DNA of 64,000 nucleotides from Butyriboletus loyo. Its lineage: Eukaryota > Basidiomycota > Agaricomycetes > Boletales > Boletaceae. Both the position numbers and the translations under genes were made by a program. Position 1 is the first letter of the stretch. The number at the start of each line of letters is the position of its first letter. The notes under the pieces are model-generated. The model ran no database searches. It was not told where the DNA came from and saw only the letters and a program-made list of their open reading frames with translations. This document shows positions 45,289-56,479 of the stretch, in pieces. Where the stretch lies: NCBI GenBank assembly GCA_038093515.1, contig JBBPSI010000065.1, positions 56,930 through 120,929 of the forward strand. Reading direction: 5' to 3'.

Positions 45289-46420
45289 ATAGCCTTAGAA
45301 AGCTTTGTGCCTTACAACAAGGGACTGTGCCCATCAATACCTTTTTGGAGTGCTTTAGAATTTTATACAAACAATCAGAAGCTGAGCCAGGTCACATGAT
45401 TGAACTGCTGAAAAGGGCAATCAAGCACAAGATCTATAAACAGGTCTTCCTTTCCATAAAGGCAGAGGTCATGGATGATCTCAATCAGTTAATGGAGGTG
45501 TTACGCTGATAGCGCACAATAACTAGCAGCGAGCACTTGACTAGGGGCTCGAGCCTAATAAGGAAAGTGCCGACTCGCGTGAACGACGCTATCGGGTGTC
45601 TTGCAAAGCAAGTGTCGGCGAGATCTTGTGTGGTGGCGACCAGACGAGATCGAGCAGGCTCTTATCGGCTTTATCGGCAAGAGATGGGTATAATGCTAGA
45701 TTACTATGCACTTGATGAATGCGTAGAATTAGCTAAAGAACTCGTACTACTCTAAGTACGATCTTATATACTGTGGGGTATCGTGCACAGACCGAGCTGT
45801 GCGTGGCAGCGAGGGCAAAGGGCTATGAGTCCGTCCGAGTCATAGCGGCGAAAGAAGAAGCGGCAAAGTGCCGGTAACGAGGGAGCGAAGCTCCGAGTAA
45901 GATGGCGACATCGTCAGCGAATAGGAAGAGCTGAAGTCGAAGCGACGATGTCCATGAGGCGAGCCCCACAGGGCGAAGGGTGCGCGAACGGCGGAGCCCT
46001 TGGATACGGGTCTCGACGCGAAGGTACTGACGCGTCGTAATCTAGTCACGTGCTAGTCACGTGATGTAAGAAATGTCATTGGTCAAAAAAAGAGGGACGC
46101 GACAGCTCAGCTGAAGGTCCGGCCCGACGGGGCGAGAAGACAGGGGCTATCTCGTGCAAGGGCACAGAGACTCGCAGGGGCAACCGGGGAAGTGGATAAC
46201 GTCCACTAGGCGACTGGGGAGCGGGCGATGGGCGGCATCGCGAGACGGCGGGGGCGGCGGGGACGCGTAAGCGTGGGAAAACGAGTGGCGGGGTACGCTT
46301 AGGGGTAAAACTGTAACAGGAGGAGTATCAGAAAGTGGGCTGTGTCTTTGAACAAATGTACTCAGAAAGGGGAGCTAGTGGTCAGACCTGATATCAATTT
46401 TGGCTTCTTTGAAAATTACT
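45289..46420 (+). pseudogene. Gag-domain fragment of another Ty3-type element, split by a solo LTR
   Basis: One frame reads LQQGTVPINTFLECFRILYK, then HMIELLKRAIKHKIYKQVFL and AEVMDDLNQLMEE, and resumes after the LTR (46324 onward) with YQKVGCVFEQMYSERGASG. This is the layout of retrotransposon gag (helical capsid half). The family is distinct from element A. The solo LTR B copy at 45499-46318 interrupts it. Confidence 0.65.
45499..46318 (-). repeat. Solo LTR, family B copy 1, with 5-bp target duplication
   Basis: 820 bp, TGTTACGC...CTGTAACA on the plus strand (family orientation minus). It is flanked by GGAGG at 45494-45498 and 46319-46323, an exact duplication. No internal element sequence, so it formed by LTR-LTR recombination. 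It contains the GTGCACAGACC motif (45783-45793) near a TATATA stretch. Confidence 0.92.
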
Positions 46421-46689
46421 GCGGATAGCGGACGCAAGGGAGTCTAGATAGAGCAATGGTGTATGTACAAGATGGAATATTGTGATATGAGTAAGATGCC
46501 AGTGTGATAGGAGGCAAGGGAAAGAGTGTGGGCAAAGGCATGTGCAATGCCTTTCGGCCCCAAACAAAAGCAGGACCCTACCAGATAAGGCGTGAGCTGC
46601 GATCCCAGAATGAAGGAGGATGGATGACAACACATGAAGTGAATGCTGCAACACCCAAGGACTAGGAGGAGGATGGCACCCACCTGGGA

Positions 46690-48464
46690 TTAAACACACA
46701 CGGGGGGGAGAGTATAGCGCAAGAAAGATTGATGCAGATTGGGGTTTGCTTGTAGGTATGGGGCGAGGATTTGTGCATGGCGGTGGAGGTATACCAGGAA
46801 AGCATCGCTAGCCCAATGACCTTTGACTTTGACCATGTCGAAGGGTATGTTCCTGAGGAGGTATTCGAGTGTGGAACCAACCCGAATGCTGTGCCCTTTC
46901 AGTGGCTTCCAGCTGTTATGCTGGAGTGCAAAACAACTAGCAGCGAGCGCTTGAATAGGGGCTCGAGCCTAATCAGGAAGATGCCGACTCGCGTAGACGA
47001 CACTATCAGGCTTCTGCAGAGCAAGTGTCAGTGAGATGTCGTATGGTGGCGACCAGATGAGATTAAGCTGAGGCTTATCGGCTCTATCAGCAGATGGGGT
47101 ATAAGCTAGATTGCTAGGCACTTGGTAGATGCGTAGAATTAGCTAGAGAATCTGTACTGTTCTAAGTATGCGTATATATACTAATAGATATTGTGCACAG
47201 ACCGAGCTGTGTGTGGCAGCAAGGGCAAGGGGTTATGAGTCGACTCAAGTCATAACGGCGAATAGAGAAGCGGCAAAGTGCCAGTAATGAGGGAGCAAAG
47301 CTCCAAGCAAGATGGCAACATTGGGAAGATCAGAACGCAAAGTGACAATGTCCACGAGGAGGGGCCCACAGGGTGAAGGGAACACAAACAGCGGAGCCCT
47401 TGGATACAGGTCTCGACATGAAGGTACGACATGTCGTAATCTAGTCACATGCTAGTCATGTGATGTAGCAAATGTCATTGGTTAAGAAAAGAAGGACGCG
47501 ACAGCTCAACTGTGGGTCTGGCCCAACGGGGTGACAAGACAGGGGCTATCTTAGTGTAGTGACACTGAGACTTGCAGAATGACTGGGAGAGTGGATGACA
47601 TCCACTGGTGACTGGGGAGTGGGCAATGGGCAGCCTTGCAAGGTGGTGGGGGTGGCGGGGATGTGTGAGCGTGGGAAAACAAGTGGTGGGGTACACTTTG
47701 GGGTAAAACTGTAATACCAGCTGGCCTTCTTGAGTGCAGTTTTGAGGGACTTAAGGAATTTTTGCCTTGTTAAGGGTTGATGCTTGTTCTTGACATGGTA
47801 GGCGAAGAGATGACTGCTGTTTGGTGGGTCATTTATTCTGAAGTGAGCTTGGAGTGCAGCCTGGGGATCACTGGGGCCCTCCTGCCTTGCCCAGCTGACA
47901 TCCTCCCCAAGGGGGGAGGATTTTGTGCGGGGAATGTGGAAATTTGTCACTTCTAGGCCCTGCCGATCATGCTGGATGCTTACGAGCTCACGGGAAATGT
48001 GGATGTGTGGGTCATAGGCACTGAGGTTGCTGACAGTGAATTCACCAGTCCGGGCCATGGTGAAAAAGGTAGTGGTGAGGCAGGCAAAAACAGCGACATC
48101 CAGCGGCAAGGAGAGGTTTAGTTGATCACATATCTTTGTGATGGCCTCGATGGTGTATGGGTCGTGTGGTGGACGTTTGGAAGATGGGGGGAAAGGGACT
48201 TCGAGGCCTTGAGGAGCATGTTGACCTCGATCTCATTGAGGGCCCAGGCCATGCCATGGATGATGTGCCAGGCCCGGACACTGCTGATGTAGTTGACAAT
48301 GGAGCTCCCTGTGTAGAGGCCTGCCATGGCTGAGATGAAAATGGCGATTAGGCTGGAATTGGCAGGGGCACGCTGCTCCTCAGGTATGCCCTTTGTGTCA
48401 CAGAAGGTGTGGAATGCGAGAAGCCCTGAACCATAGGTCTCCTTGGTGGAGTTGGACCAGGCAT
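46690..48464 (-). pseudogene. Crypton-type tyrosine recombinase, interrupted by LTRs
   Basis: Read on the minus strand from the LTR junction at 48464: NAWSNSTKETYGSGLLAFHT (core-binding domain), GSSIVNYISSVRAWHIIHGM, then the catalytic domain. Box I Arg is in FFTMARTGEFTV, the HxxR box in KGHSIRVGSTLEYLL, a His/Trp in KVKGHWASD, and the Tyr nucleophile in FLVYLHRHA. Stop 46690-46692. LTR B copy 2 (46914-47716) sits between the KKASW and KPLKGHSIR parts, and the A-type LTR at 48465 removes the N-terminal start. There is also a frame change near 48115 between ...HTPSRPSQR and MPLDVAVFACL. Cryptons move by a recombinase related to those of phage. This copy is dead, but all catalytic residues are still legible. 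Confidence 0.8.
46914..47716 (-). repeat. Solo LTR, family B copy 2, inside the Crypton gene
   Basis: 803 bp, TGTTATGC...CTGTAATA on the plus strand; the final CA is mutated to TA. The flanking CCAGC at 46909-46913 and 47717-47721 is an exact 5-bp target duplication. Promoter motif at 47193-47203. It is more diverged than copy 1. Confidence 0.92.
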
Positions 48465-48879
48465 TGTTACACTGGGCGCTAACAACTAGAACTCTGAGGT
48501 GGCACTCTGGAGTAGCTGCAGGACTTGTGAAGCATTTCTGAGCTGGGTCTCAGACTATGTCTTAGTGCGCACACTAAGAGTCTGGAGTGGAAACTAATTG
48601 CTAGCAGAGAACTGCGTAGAACTAGATAAGTTACAATGTTGTAAAGACTGAGCTTTTATACTACTGGGGTCTGTGCACAGACCATGTCCCAATTGGGTCG
48701 CAAGAGGTAAAAGACAAATGAGGAAAGAAGATTCTGGAGTATGAAAGAAAGTACGTCCGTGTGCGAGAAGTGATGACTAATCAGAATGCTCGCAGCATTC
48801 AAAGAACAATAGGCGAAGCCTAGGTGAAAATGGTAGTCCAAATGGTAGAGGAGAAAAAAGGTAGTCCACTACCATAACA
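48465..48879 (-). repeat. LTR of the broken element A copy
   Basis: On the minus strand it runs from TGTTATGG to GTGTAACA. It contains the perfect palindrome GGTCTGTGCACAGACC at 48668-48683 followed by a TATAAAAG-type box. The left flank is GGCAT; the matching flank on the other side was not found. Confidence 0.88.
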
Positions 48880-49205
48880 TTACCCCCTTCCCATGGTGGA
48901 GACTCTGACTCCACTACTTCCAAAACCCCCTCACTGGGATGCTCCCTTGTTGACGTTGTAGTTGTAAGCATCATCGGGATTGAGATCTGCCCAGACATCA
49001 TCCCGGAACATACAGTTGGCGACAATATGGCCAGTGGCACCACATAAGCCGCAGACGCACTCTGGGCAAAATTCCTGAATATGACCTGGGGCAATCTGGT
49101 GACAGAATGGGCAGGTGTAATTCAGGCATTCCCTATGGAAGTGACCGACTGTGCTGCACTCGAAGCAGAGTTGCGGGTGGACAAGGCAAGGTCAAGCAGG
49201 GCGAG

Positions 49206-50022
49206 TGTTACAGTTTTACCCCTAAGCGTACCCCGCCACTCGTTTTCCCATGCTCACACATTCCCGCTGCCCCCGCCATCTTGCGATGCCGCCCATCGCC
49301 CACTCCCTAGTCGCCTAGTGGACATTATCCACTTTCCCAGTCCTTCTGCAAGTCTCAGTGACGCTACACTGAGATAGCCCCTATGTTGTCGCCCTGTCAG
49401 GCCAGACCTACAGCTGAGCTGTTGCGTCCTCTCTTTCTTTATCCAATGACATTTGGTTCATCACGTGACTAGCACGTGACTAGATTATGACGCGTCTTGA
49501 CTAGCGTGCCGAGACCCGTATCCAAGGTCTCTGCTACTTGCGTCCCCTTTGCCCTGTGGGCCCCACCTCGTGGACATCATCACTTCGCATTCAGCACTTC
49601 TCATTCGCTGACGATGTCGCCATCTTGCTCAGAGCTTCGCTCCCTCGTTACTGGCACTTTGCCGCTCCTTCTTTCACTGTTATGACTCAACACAACTCAT
49701 AACCCCTTGCCCTCGCTGCCACGCACAGCTCGGTCTGTGCACAATATCTATTAGTATATATACCTGCACTTAGGATAGTACGAGTTCTCTAGCTAATTCT
49801 ATGCATCTACCAAGTGCCTAGCAATCTAGCTTATACCCCATCTGCCGATAAAGCCGATAAGAGTCTGCTCGATCTCGTCTGGTTGCCACCACACGACATC
49901 TCGCCGACACTTGCTCTGCAGAAGCCCGATAGCATCGTCTATGCAAGTCAGCCATCTTCCCGATTAGGCTCGAGCCCCTATTCAAGTGCTCGCTGCTAGT
50001 TGTTTCACACTCCAGCATAACA
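49206..50022 (+). repeat. Solo LTR, family B copy 3
   Basis: 817 bp, TGTTACAG...GCATAACA. Flanks GCGAG (49201-49205) and GTGAG (50023-50027) agree in four of five bases, an aged target duplication. It splits ORF3 of the broken element A. Motif GGTCTGTGCAC at 49732-49742, with TATATA about 20 bp on. Confidence 0.9.
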
Positions 50023-50289
50023 GTGAGGGCTGCCGGCAGGGGATCTGTCATTGAGGACGATGGGGGCATCACAAGTGCCGTGATTGGCGAGGTAGGGGTG
50101 CAGTACTCCATACAAGGAGCTGGCAGAACCAGCCATTGGGGTGAGGGGGGAGGTGACTCGAGGGATGAGCTGAATGGCAGGGATCCCTTGATGGGTGGAC
50201 GGCTGGGGGGTGACAGAACAGAAGGCCCTGTTGGCGATCCTCCTTCCTGCGGCAGTGAGGGTGACCGATCCCGGGACAGATCCAACCTG

Positions 50290-50747
50290 TGTTATAATCA
50301 TAACATTTTACTCGTGCACTTCGAACACTTCATACACTTTCAATTCGGACTTAGTAAAATTTACTTTCAAAGGTCACGTGACATAGCGCACGTGATCGTG
50401 GGAACTTACATGTGATCCCTTGCTGACTAAGCATATGATGTCATGGCCTAGACCAGGCCTAGACCAGCCTAGACTCCATAGACAGTAACGACACATGTAT
50501 TTAATCTCCGTTTACTCTCTCTTTATGACCCGCGCCTCCGGTTAATCACCATTGTGCTTCTCTTCTTTAGTCTATCCATGTATAGTAGTTCATCTCACGC
50601 ACAGCATGGTCTGTGATCTCTGTACAATATATGGCTCGTGGTTAGACTAGGATTCTAGTTTTAACCACTGTCTATTTGCTGGCAACAGTTGAGGATTAAG
50701 CTAAGACCTCGATCATATCTTGCCTGTGCTTCATGTAGCAGCAACTT
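50290..50747 (+). repeat. LTR family D, copy 1
   Basis: Starts TGTTATAATCATAACA within ORF3 and is collinear with the inverted copy at 36440-36933 (shared CTTTCAAAGGTCACGTGAC, TTAGTCAGCAAGGGATCAC-type and GTATTTAATCTCCG segments). The motif region near 50608 reads GGTCTGTGATC beside ACAATATATGG. The right end is approximate, and about 90 bp of ORF3 is missing at the site. Confidence 0.7.
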
Positions 50748-51080
50748 CACAGGACGAGTCAGCTACCAGAGTGGTCACAGGTGAATCTCTTGCAGGTGGT
50801 GCTGGAACAGGTAGTGGCGGAGGAGATCCTTCCGTGGTAGGACAAGGAGGAGGATTGGGGCCGCGAGTGGTGGGGCAGAGAAATCTGATGTGGTCATTGG
50901 ACTGAAAATAAAACTCTCTCTCCCTAGGAGCGAGAGCGACGAGAATGGGACAGAGGATGGGTGCAAGAATGCCCAGGAGAAGTTGGTCCATGACATACCC
51001 GAATCCTTCAGCATGAAGGATATCCAGGGTGTACCCCCTAGCCTCCATCAAGGAGATCTCCAGGGCGTGGCATATTTCGG

Positions 51081-51521
51081 AATTGGTAAAGTCCGAGCAG
51101 GCACACTGAGGGCAACAAAGGATGCAAGGGTAAACCTATCAGTGGAAAGACTCACTGATAATACGAGAGTGAGAGTATTGCAAACAGAGTATAAGGAGCA
51201 AGGCTCAACTTAGAGATATCGCAGTAGTGATGATAGAACTGAAAGATCTAGAGAAAAACAACAAGCCATAAGGGCTGTCTTATATACAGTACATGAGTGT
51301 TTGTACTTGTGTTCTGTATAGTACCTATATAAGGTATAATATGAAATACATGACGATATGATAGAGATAAGAGATAAGACTAAGCATATTGTCCAATAGC
51401 ATAATAAGAGCTATTGATAATGTGATAAGTGTGACAGAGTCTAGACAATGATGTCATATAGACTAGTCTAGAAATGTAGTGGCTGTATGTGAAATATAGA
51501 AATAGAACACTATCATTTCAA
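51081..51521. repeat. AT-rich LTR-like segment
   Basis: On the minus strand it would begin TGTTGAAATGATAG (51521) and separates the ORF3 relic from the foldback element. It is AT-rich with TATATA and TATAAGG stretches. No second copy is visible, so the call rests on the TG start and position only. Confidence 0.3.
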
Positions 51522-51663
51522 CAGAAAGCTCAGGGGTACTGGCACATAAAATGAGAGGCATACCCTGGTGGCTTCTTTGTAAGATAAAATTTTCTGGGAA
51601 TCAGCAGTTAACAATGACTTAATGTGTCATCAAAGACTCAAAGTAGCCAAACAGGTGAATAGC

Positions 51664-52752
51664 AGGCCTCAAGCATGACCACTAGTTGGCCAACTAGTGA
51701 CTGATGTATTGAAAATTAGTCACTCACTATGGTGGTGGGGCTCAGGCTCCAACTCAATCATTCTAAGTGGAGTTTTAACCTAACCTAATGGTAAAAAAAG
51801 TGTACCAGAAGTGTAGTCAAAAACACTTAGGGCTGAGTGGCATGTCCAATATTTAAAGCAGGGCTTACAGCTAAATTCAAAACATTAGACCACTTTCTGC
51901 TGTGTTCGCCTTGATCCTTGGTTTATGCTGGTTTACAAATACAAATAGAGTTTAGCCAAATCGGGATTGTACCGCTGCCAATCATGCGTGCGCGTGAGTC
52001 TTGTGATGGCGCAAGTTCAGCGCCAGCGTTCAACGTTCAACTTTCAAATGCAATGCCATACGGAAATTGTTGTCACATACCACCAGCAGCAAAAGAGCAG
52101 AGTGTTATAAGAGCTTAGCCAAACGTTGGGATTGTTGATCTCAGTAGTGACACAATTTTCTGGAGTCTGCGCTGATCACCAAACCACTCACTGTCTGCCA
52201 GAGCAGGCCCCCATACACTGACAGCAGACAACAACTGACTGCAGAGACTCTCTTCAAGTTGTTTTACAAAATAACCCTAGTCCTGACTCTATCTCGTGAC
52301 AGTATCTTCCACTACAGTTATATTGTTCATCTGATTGTTCTGGCACTTATCCCAGTAGCATGAGCAATCTTGCTGGGCTTCATGTGAGCAGACATTGTGA
52401 CACTCTGTTCTTTTGCTGCTGGCGGTATGTGACAACAATTTCCGTATGGCATTGCATTTGAAAGTTGAACGTTGAACGCTGGCGCTGAACTTGCGCCATC
52501 ACAAGACTCATGCGCACGCATGATTGGCAGCGGTACAATCCCGAATTGGCTAAACTCTATTTGTATTTGTAAACCAGCATAAACCAGCATAAACCAAGGA
52601 TCAAGGCGAACACAGCAGAAAGCGGTCTAATGTTTTGAATTTAGCTGTAAACATGCCGTTCATCGAACTTTCCATGCTCCTCAGCCGAGCTTATGTAAAC
52701 AACTAGTTGGTCTTAGCCGGACCAACTAGTTGGCCTGGCTAGTGTTTGAGAC
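51664..52752. mobile_element. Foldback transposon with long inverted arms
   Basis: Arms 51865-52104 and about 52395-52655 are inverted copies, differing at a few sites and by one 14-bp duplication (TAAACCAGCATAAA). They enclose about 290 bp. Outside lie the palindromes ACTAGTTGGCCAACTAGT (51681-51698) and AACTAGTTGGTC...GACCAACTAGTT (52701-52731), beside similar GGCCTCAAGCA and GGTCTCAAACA ends. One arm runs into MKPSKIAHATGISARTIR, a helix-turn-helix-like stretch as in Tc1/mariner transposases. Probably a non-autonomous derivative. Confidence 0.65.
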
Positions 52753-53728
52753 CCGCTAATGAAGAAAGACATCACGAACGTTGCTAAGATCTCGTAGCTA
52801 TATCAAGCCTAAGAGGTTTCGGCCCTGCAGGCCTGAGAGCGCGCATTGAATGGCGATAGATTTATTTGGATAACTACGCTAGAATGGCGTGGGGTACGTG
52901 GGAATTCAGCCCATGCTGACGCGTCTTACAAGATGGTCCACCTATTTTGGTTGGTTACTCGGGACTGTAGCTTTCGCTAACTTGTGCTACGTTCCGCTCA
53001 GGGAACGGAAATGTCATAGTATCGTGCGTGGCGTTGCTCATGTGATCGGGTTCTGTGTAGACAAGGTTCTTATATCTCCTCCTGCATGCCAATGCCGTGA
53101 ACGGCTCTCTGGTTATGGGATCAGCAGCTGACCCAGATACGAATGTCGAGCTACCGTCTCCAGACTGGGCAGAGACACGTAGCAGGCGATAAGCAGGGTG
53201 CTTAAAATGGATTTCGTTGGTTCCGATGATCCGACATATAGCATGGACATTGTTCTTGTTCCGGGTCCCTTGCGTGCTCTGGGTAACCATGCAACATGGA
53301 TGTCAGTAAGTCCCTGCTTTACCGATCATGCTTTCACCCTTAAGCAGTTTCAGTTAGACATAGCTTTGAGCCCCTTGGTATCCATAAGCCTATTACCCCT
53401 TGCGACGCCTCTCCGAGAAAGTAGGTTTGCTGCACATGAAAGTCCTCCAATTCATATGCTCCGATGCTCTGATCTAGAAACAAACGCCACTGTTCTCCTG
53501 TTGAAACCATGACAGTTTCACCGAAAAACAACCGTAGGGATCTGTCTTTGTGTTCGTCATATGTTTTGCTGGCAATGACCATGCACCACTCGGGCTGGAT
53601 GAGGATGATCCCGTGGCTTTCGGTCCATGTGATGAACGCCTGACTGGGGACTCGAGATACTTTGCTGTCTATATAAGAAGACCCGAAGATGTGGAATAAG
53701 AGCAACCAATCCCCTGGCCTCCTCGGCG
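52753..53728. other. Intergenic upstream of the GH16 gene
   Basis: A minus-strand ORF (52955-53290) has no recognisable domain. A TATA-like CTATATAAG lies at about 53669, some 60 bp before the GH16 start, and is a plausible promoter. Confidence 0.4.
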
Positions 53729-55314
53729 ATGAAATCCTCGCTCCTTGCTTTTGTCACGCTTGCGGTCTCTGGGTATGTGGAAGCTGCAACATATTCGAGG
53801 ACCAGCAGTCTCTCTGGTCAATCATTCCTTAATGCCTTCTCGTGGCTGGCGGTTGCCGATCCAACGAATGGACGAGTGTACGCAATGCCCTCCGTTCGCT
53901 ATGATACTCGTCTGAGAGTATGAGATAGGAATTATGTCAGTCAATCGACAGCGCAATCGGCCGGCTTGTATTCGGTTTCTGGGAACACCGTGACACTGCG
54001 GGCAGATGATACAACCGTTCTCAATCCCAGCGGACCGGGTCGTAACTCCTTCAGGCTGGTGTCGAACAATCAGTACAGCACTCACGTTGCGATGTAAGTG
54101 CAACAGTGGCTACTGCGATTTTTTTCCCCCCTGAAAAAAAGTCAGTTTCGATATTGGCCACATGCCCGTGGGCTGTGGAACATGGCCGGCTGTCTGTGAG
54201 TTGGTTGTTTGTCTGGATATGAGGAAGTGCTCAAGTATTTTTTAGGGTTCGTTCGTGCTTCACATTGAGACGTTCACTAACGCAGTCCTTGGATGATCTT
54301 GGCTGTAATAGGGTGTGTCTATTCTGAATCCTGAGCTTTATCACGAAAAGTCACACTGTTCCCAGGAACTTGGTGCTAATTGGCCGAACGGGGTGAGGGC
54401 CATATGCACGACCTTATCGGCGCGTCTAACGGTTACTGCACAGGGTGAAATCGATATCATTGAGGGCGTCAATAACAAGATACCCAATCAGTCAACCCTA
54501 CACACGAGTGCGGGTAGGTATTCCAATAGTGGAATTGACGTGCTGCTTCATATCCTCCCGCAGGTTGTGGAATGCCATCGTCTCGGACGATGACTGGGTA
54601 CGTTCTTCGTGCTGTCCCAAATCACCTACTGTTCAACATCTCCATCATTTCAGAACGAGCGAGGGAACTGACTGTGATGTCTACACCACTGGAAATGCCG
54701 GATGTGGTGTTGCGTTGGCTGACGGGAACAGCTTTGGGCCAAACTTCAACAACATCGGCGGCGGCTGGTGAATTTCATTTTTCACGGGCGTTGATCGAGG
54801 TTGCTAATCCAACTAGGTATGCTATCGAGCGGAGCTCCACTTACATCTCGATATACTTTTGGGAACGTGGCAGTTCGTCCGTTCCTAACGGAGTAAAGTA
54901 TCCGGGGGGCACCGTTGATACCAGCACCTGGGTAATTCATCCGTATCGACATTTGGGGTGAATCACTGATGCACCAGCCAGGGTACGCCTGCGGCTTACT
55001 TCCCAAACACAAATTGCGACTTCCCATCTCACTTTGGGCCAATGAATATTATCATTAACCTGACCTTCTGTACGTGGCGCTCCGTTCTGTGCGGGGTGCA
55101 CCACAAGTTGATGACGTGTTTTCGCAGGTGGAGATTGGGCTGGCGCCGTTTACTCCTCGGATGGATGCCCCTCGACCTGTGTCGGTGAGCGCTACAAAAT
55201 TAACCTTCCCTTTGGCAAACAAAACCCATTGTTTGGTCAGATTATGTGAACAACAACCCCAGCGCGTTTGCGAACGCGTACTTCGAGTTCAACTCTCTGA
55301 ACATTTACCAATAA
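53729..55314 (+). CDS. GH16 endo-beta-1,3(4)-glucanase (laminarinase type), secreted
   Basis: The start MKSSLLAFVTLAVSGYVEA is a signal peptide. Spliced exons give GRVNYVSQSTAQSAGLYSVS, IFDIGHMPVGCGTWPAV, GANWPNGGEIDIIEGVNN (active site EIDIIE, the two Glu being nucleophile and acid/base), NQSTLHTSAGCGMPSS, NAGCGVALADGNSFGPNFNN, YFWERGSSSVPNG, NPSAFANAYFEFNSLNIYQ and stop 55312-55314. The enzyme cuts beta-glucans of fungal or plant walls. One junction is a problem: after GCTGTCT (about 54196) the expected Trp codon cannot be made with the nearest splice pair, as though one G were missing. The gene may be slightly broken or use an unusual exon. Confidence 0.8.
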
Positions 55315-56363
55315 TCCTCGACGATTTTTTTTCATCGTGTACTTCTAGTGAATTCAAATATCGAACCCAGGTAAATTAACCCTACCAACCTGTGATACCA
55401 TTGTCTATTTGCGTGTGGATGTTGTGTATGTAAAGAAACCAAACTTGGGACTAAGAGAGACGTAGTCGTGAACTAGTAATCGAATGGAAAATCATTCTCC
55501 GTTAGCGTGCCAGTCAGCATCTGCTTCATTTTGCAATCACGGAAGCCGAGGTACCGCCAGAAATCGACTGAGATGCCTGAGGACTTCATGCTATCTCACT
55601 CCGGCAGGGCGAGACCAGAGGATGGGGTTTTACTGTATTGTGAATTCGGGTAATTTTATGACATGCCAATAGGAAATATATGCATATGTCTGCTGCGGGT
55701 TGGGGAGGAGATCCGGAAAGTGCACAGGCCAGAGTATAATTTGCATCGTCGACATCTTGTCATCGATTATGGATGCGACGATGTTGGCTTGGTGATGATA
55801 TGGAGCGAGAGCGCACGACATGATTACCCGTAAGTGGAGAATGGGTAGTGACAGTTTAGTAGCAGACGACCAATGACTTAGTAGTGCCGCAGCCCACACT
55901 TTTCCTTCCATCCCACGGCCACAAGGAGGGGTATGTATTGACAGTCCGAGAATGCGGTGTACGCGGTCAATGTATCTTCGGAACTTGAGGCACATTGCGT
56001 CCGGATCGGATGACAACTTGGTTGTCTACGTGTATTTCATTTCCTCCTCCGAGTCGGCCCCTGGAAAGACGACAGCTCGATAGTGTCAAATACCCACCGA
56101 ACGGGGTCCTATAGCGTTGTCACCGTGGTCAACTCAGAAGCGCAATTCCATCATGATCTACCACTGTGGAGATGACCGGCCCACTGATCTCGATCGGAAC
56201 CAGTCCATGGTACTTGAAAATGTCTTTTACCTATATAGCAAGTAATTGGTAATATGTGCTATCATGTGCTATCCAAAGATGGCATGTATCATCAAAGCTC
56301 CATCCGACGTACCACAGACCCGGGGTTCGCAAACCCAAACCCAAACCCAGTAACGACAAACCA
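55315..56363. other. Intergenic, nothing supported
   Basis: Only chance-like ORFs (for example 55630-56016 on the minus strand). No repeat or RNA gene recognised. Confidence 0.35.
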
Positions 56364-56450
56364 AGGTGCATTGTCCTCGCGAAGAATGGGAATTATATTG
56401 CAACCTCAACGAATTCGTCAATTCCAATTCTGGGACACAAAGACAAATTG
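56364..56450 (+). pseudogene. WD40 blade scrap
   Basis: The frame reads CIVLAKNGNYIATSTNSSIP and a shifted frame FWDTKTN. It matches, at protein and partly at DNA level, the blade at about 10833-10915 (ALASNGTFIATPANSSVSFW). It lies antisense against the ruined 3' end of the PIG-U copy. Confidence 0.55.
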
Positions 56451-56479
56451 GATCAAGTGTGGACGTACAGAGAAAACCA

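Larger units (their letters stand above)
48465..51080 (-). mobile_element. Broken copy of element A (LTR and ORF3), with nested insertions
   Basis: The 3' LTR (48465-48879, minus orientation) abuts the Crypton gene. Next comes ORF3 in pieces: the knuckle end (CPFCHQIAPGHIQEFC, CGLCGATGHIVANC) at about 48930-49205, the middle (VPGSVTLTAAGRRIANRAF) at 50023-50289, and the N-terminal part (MEARGYTLDILHAEGFGYVM) at about 50750-51060. LTR B copy 3 and LTR D copy 1 separate the pieces. Pol is not visible beyond 51080. Confidence 0.82.
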
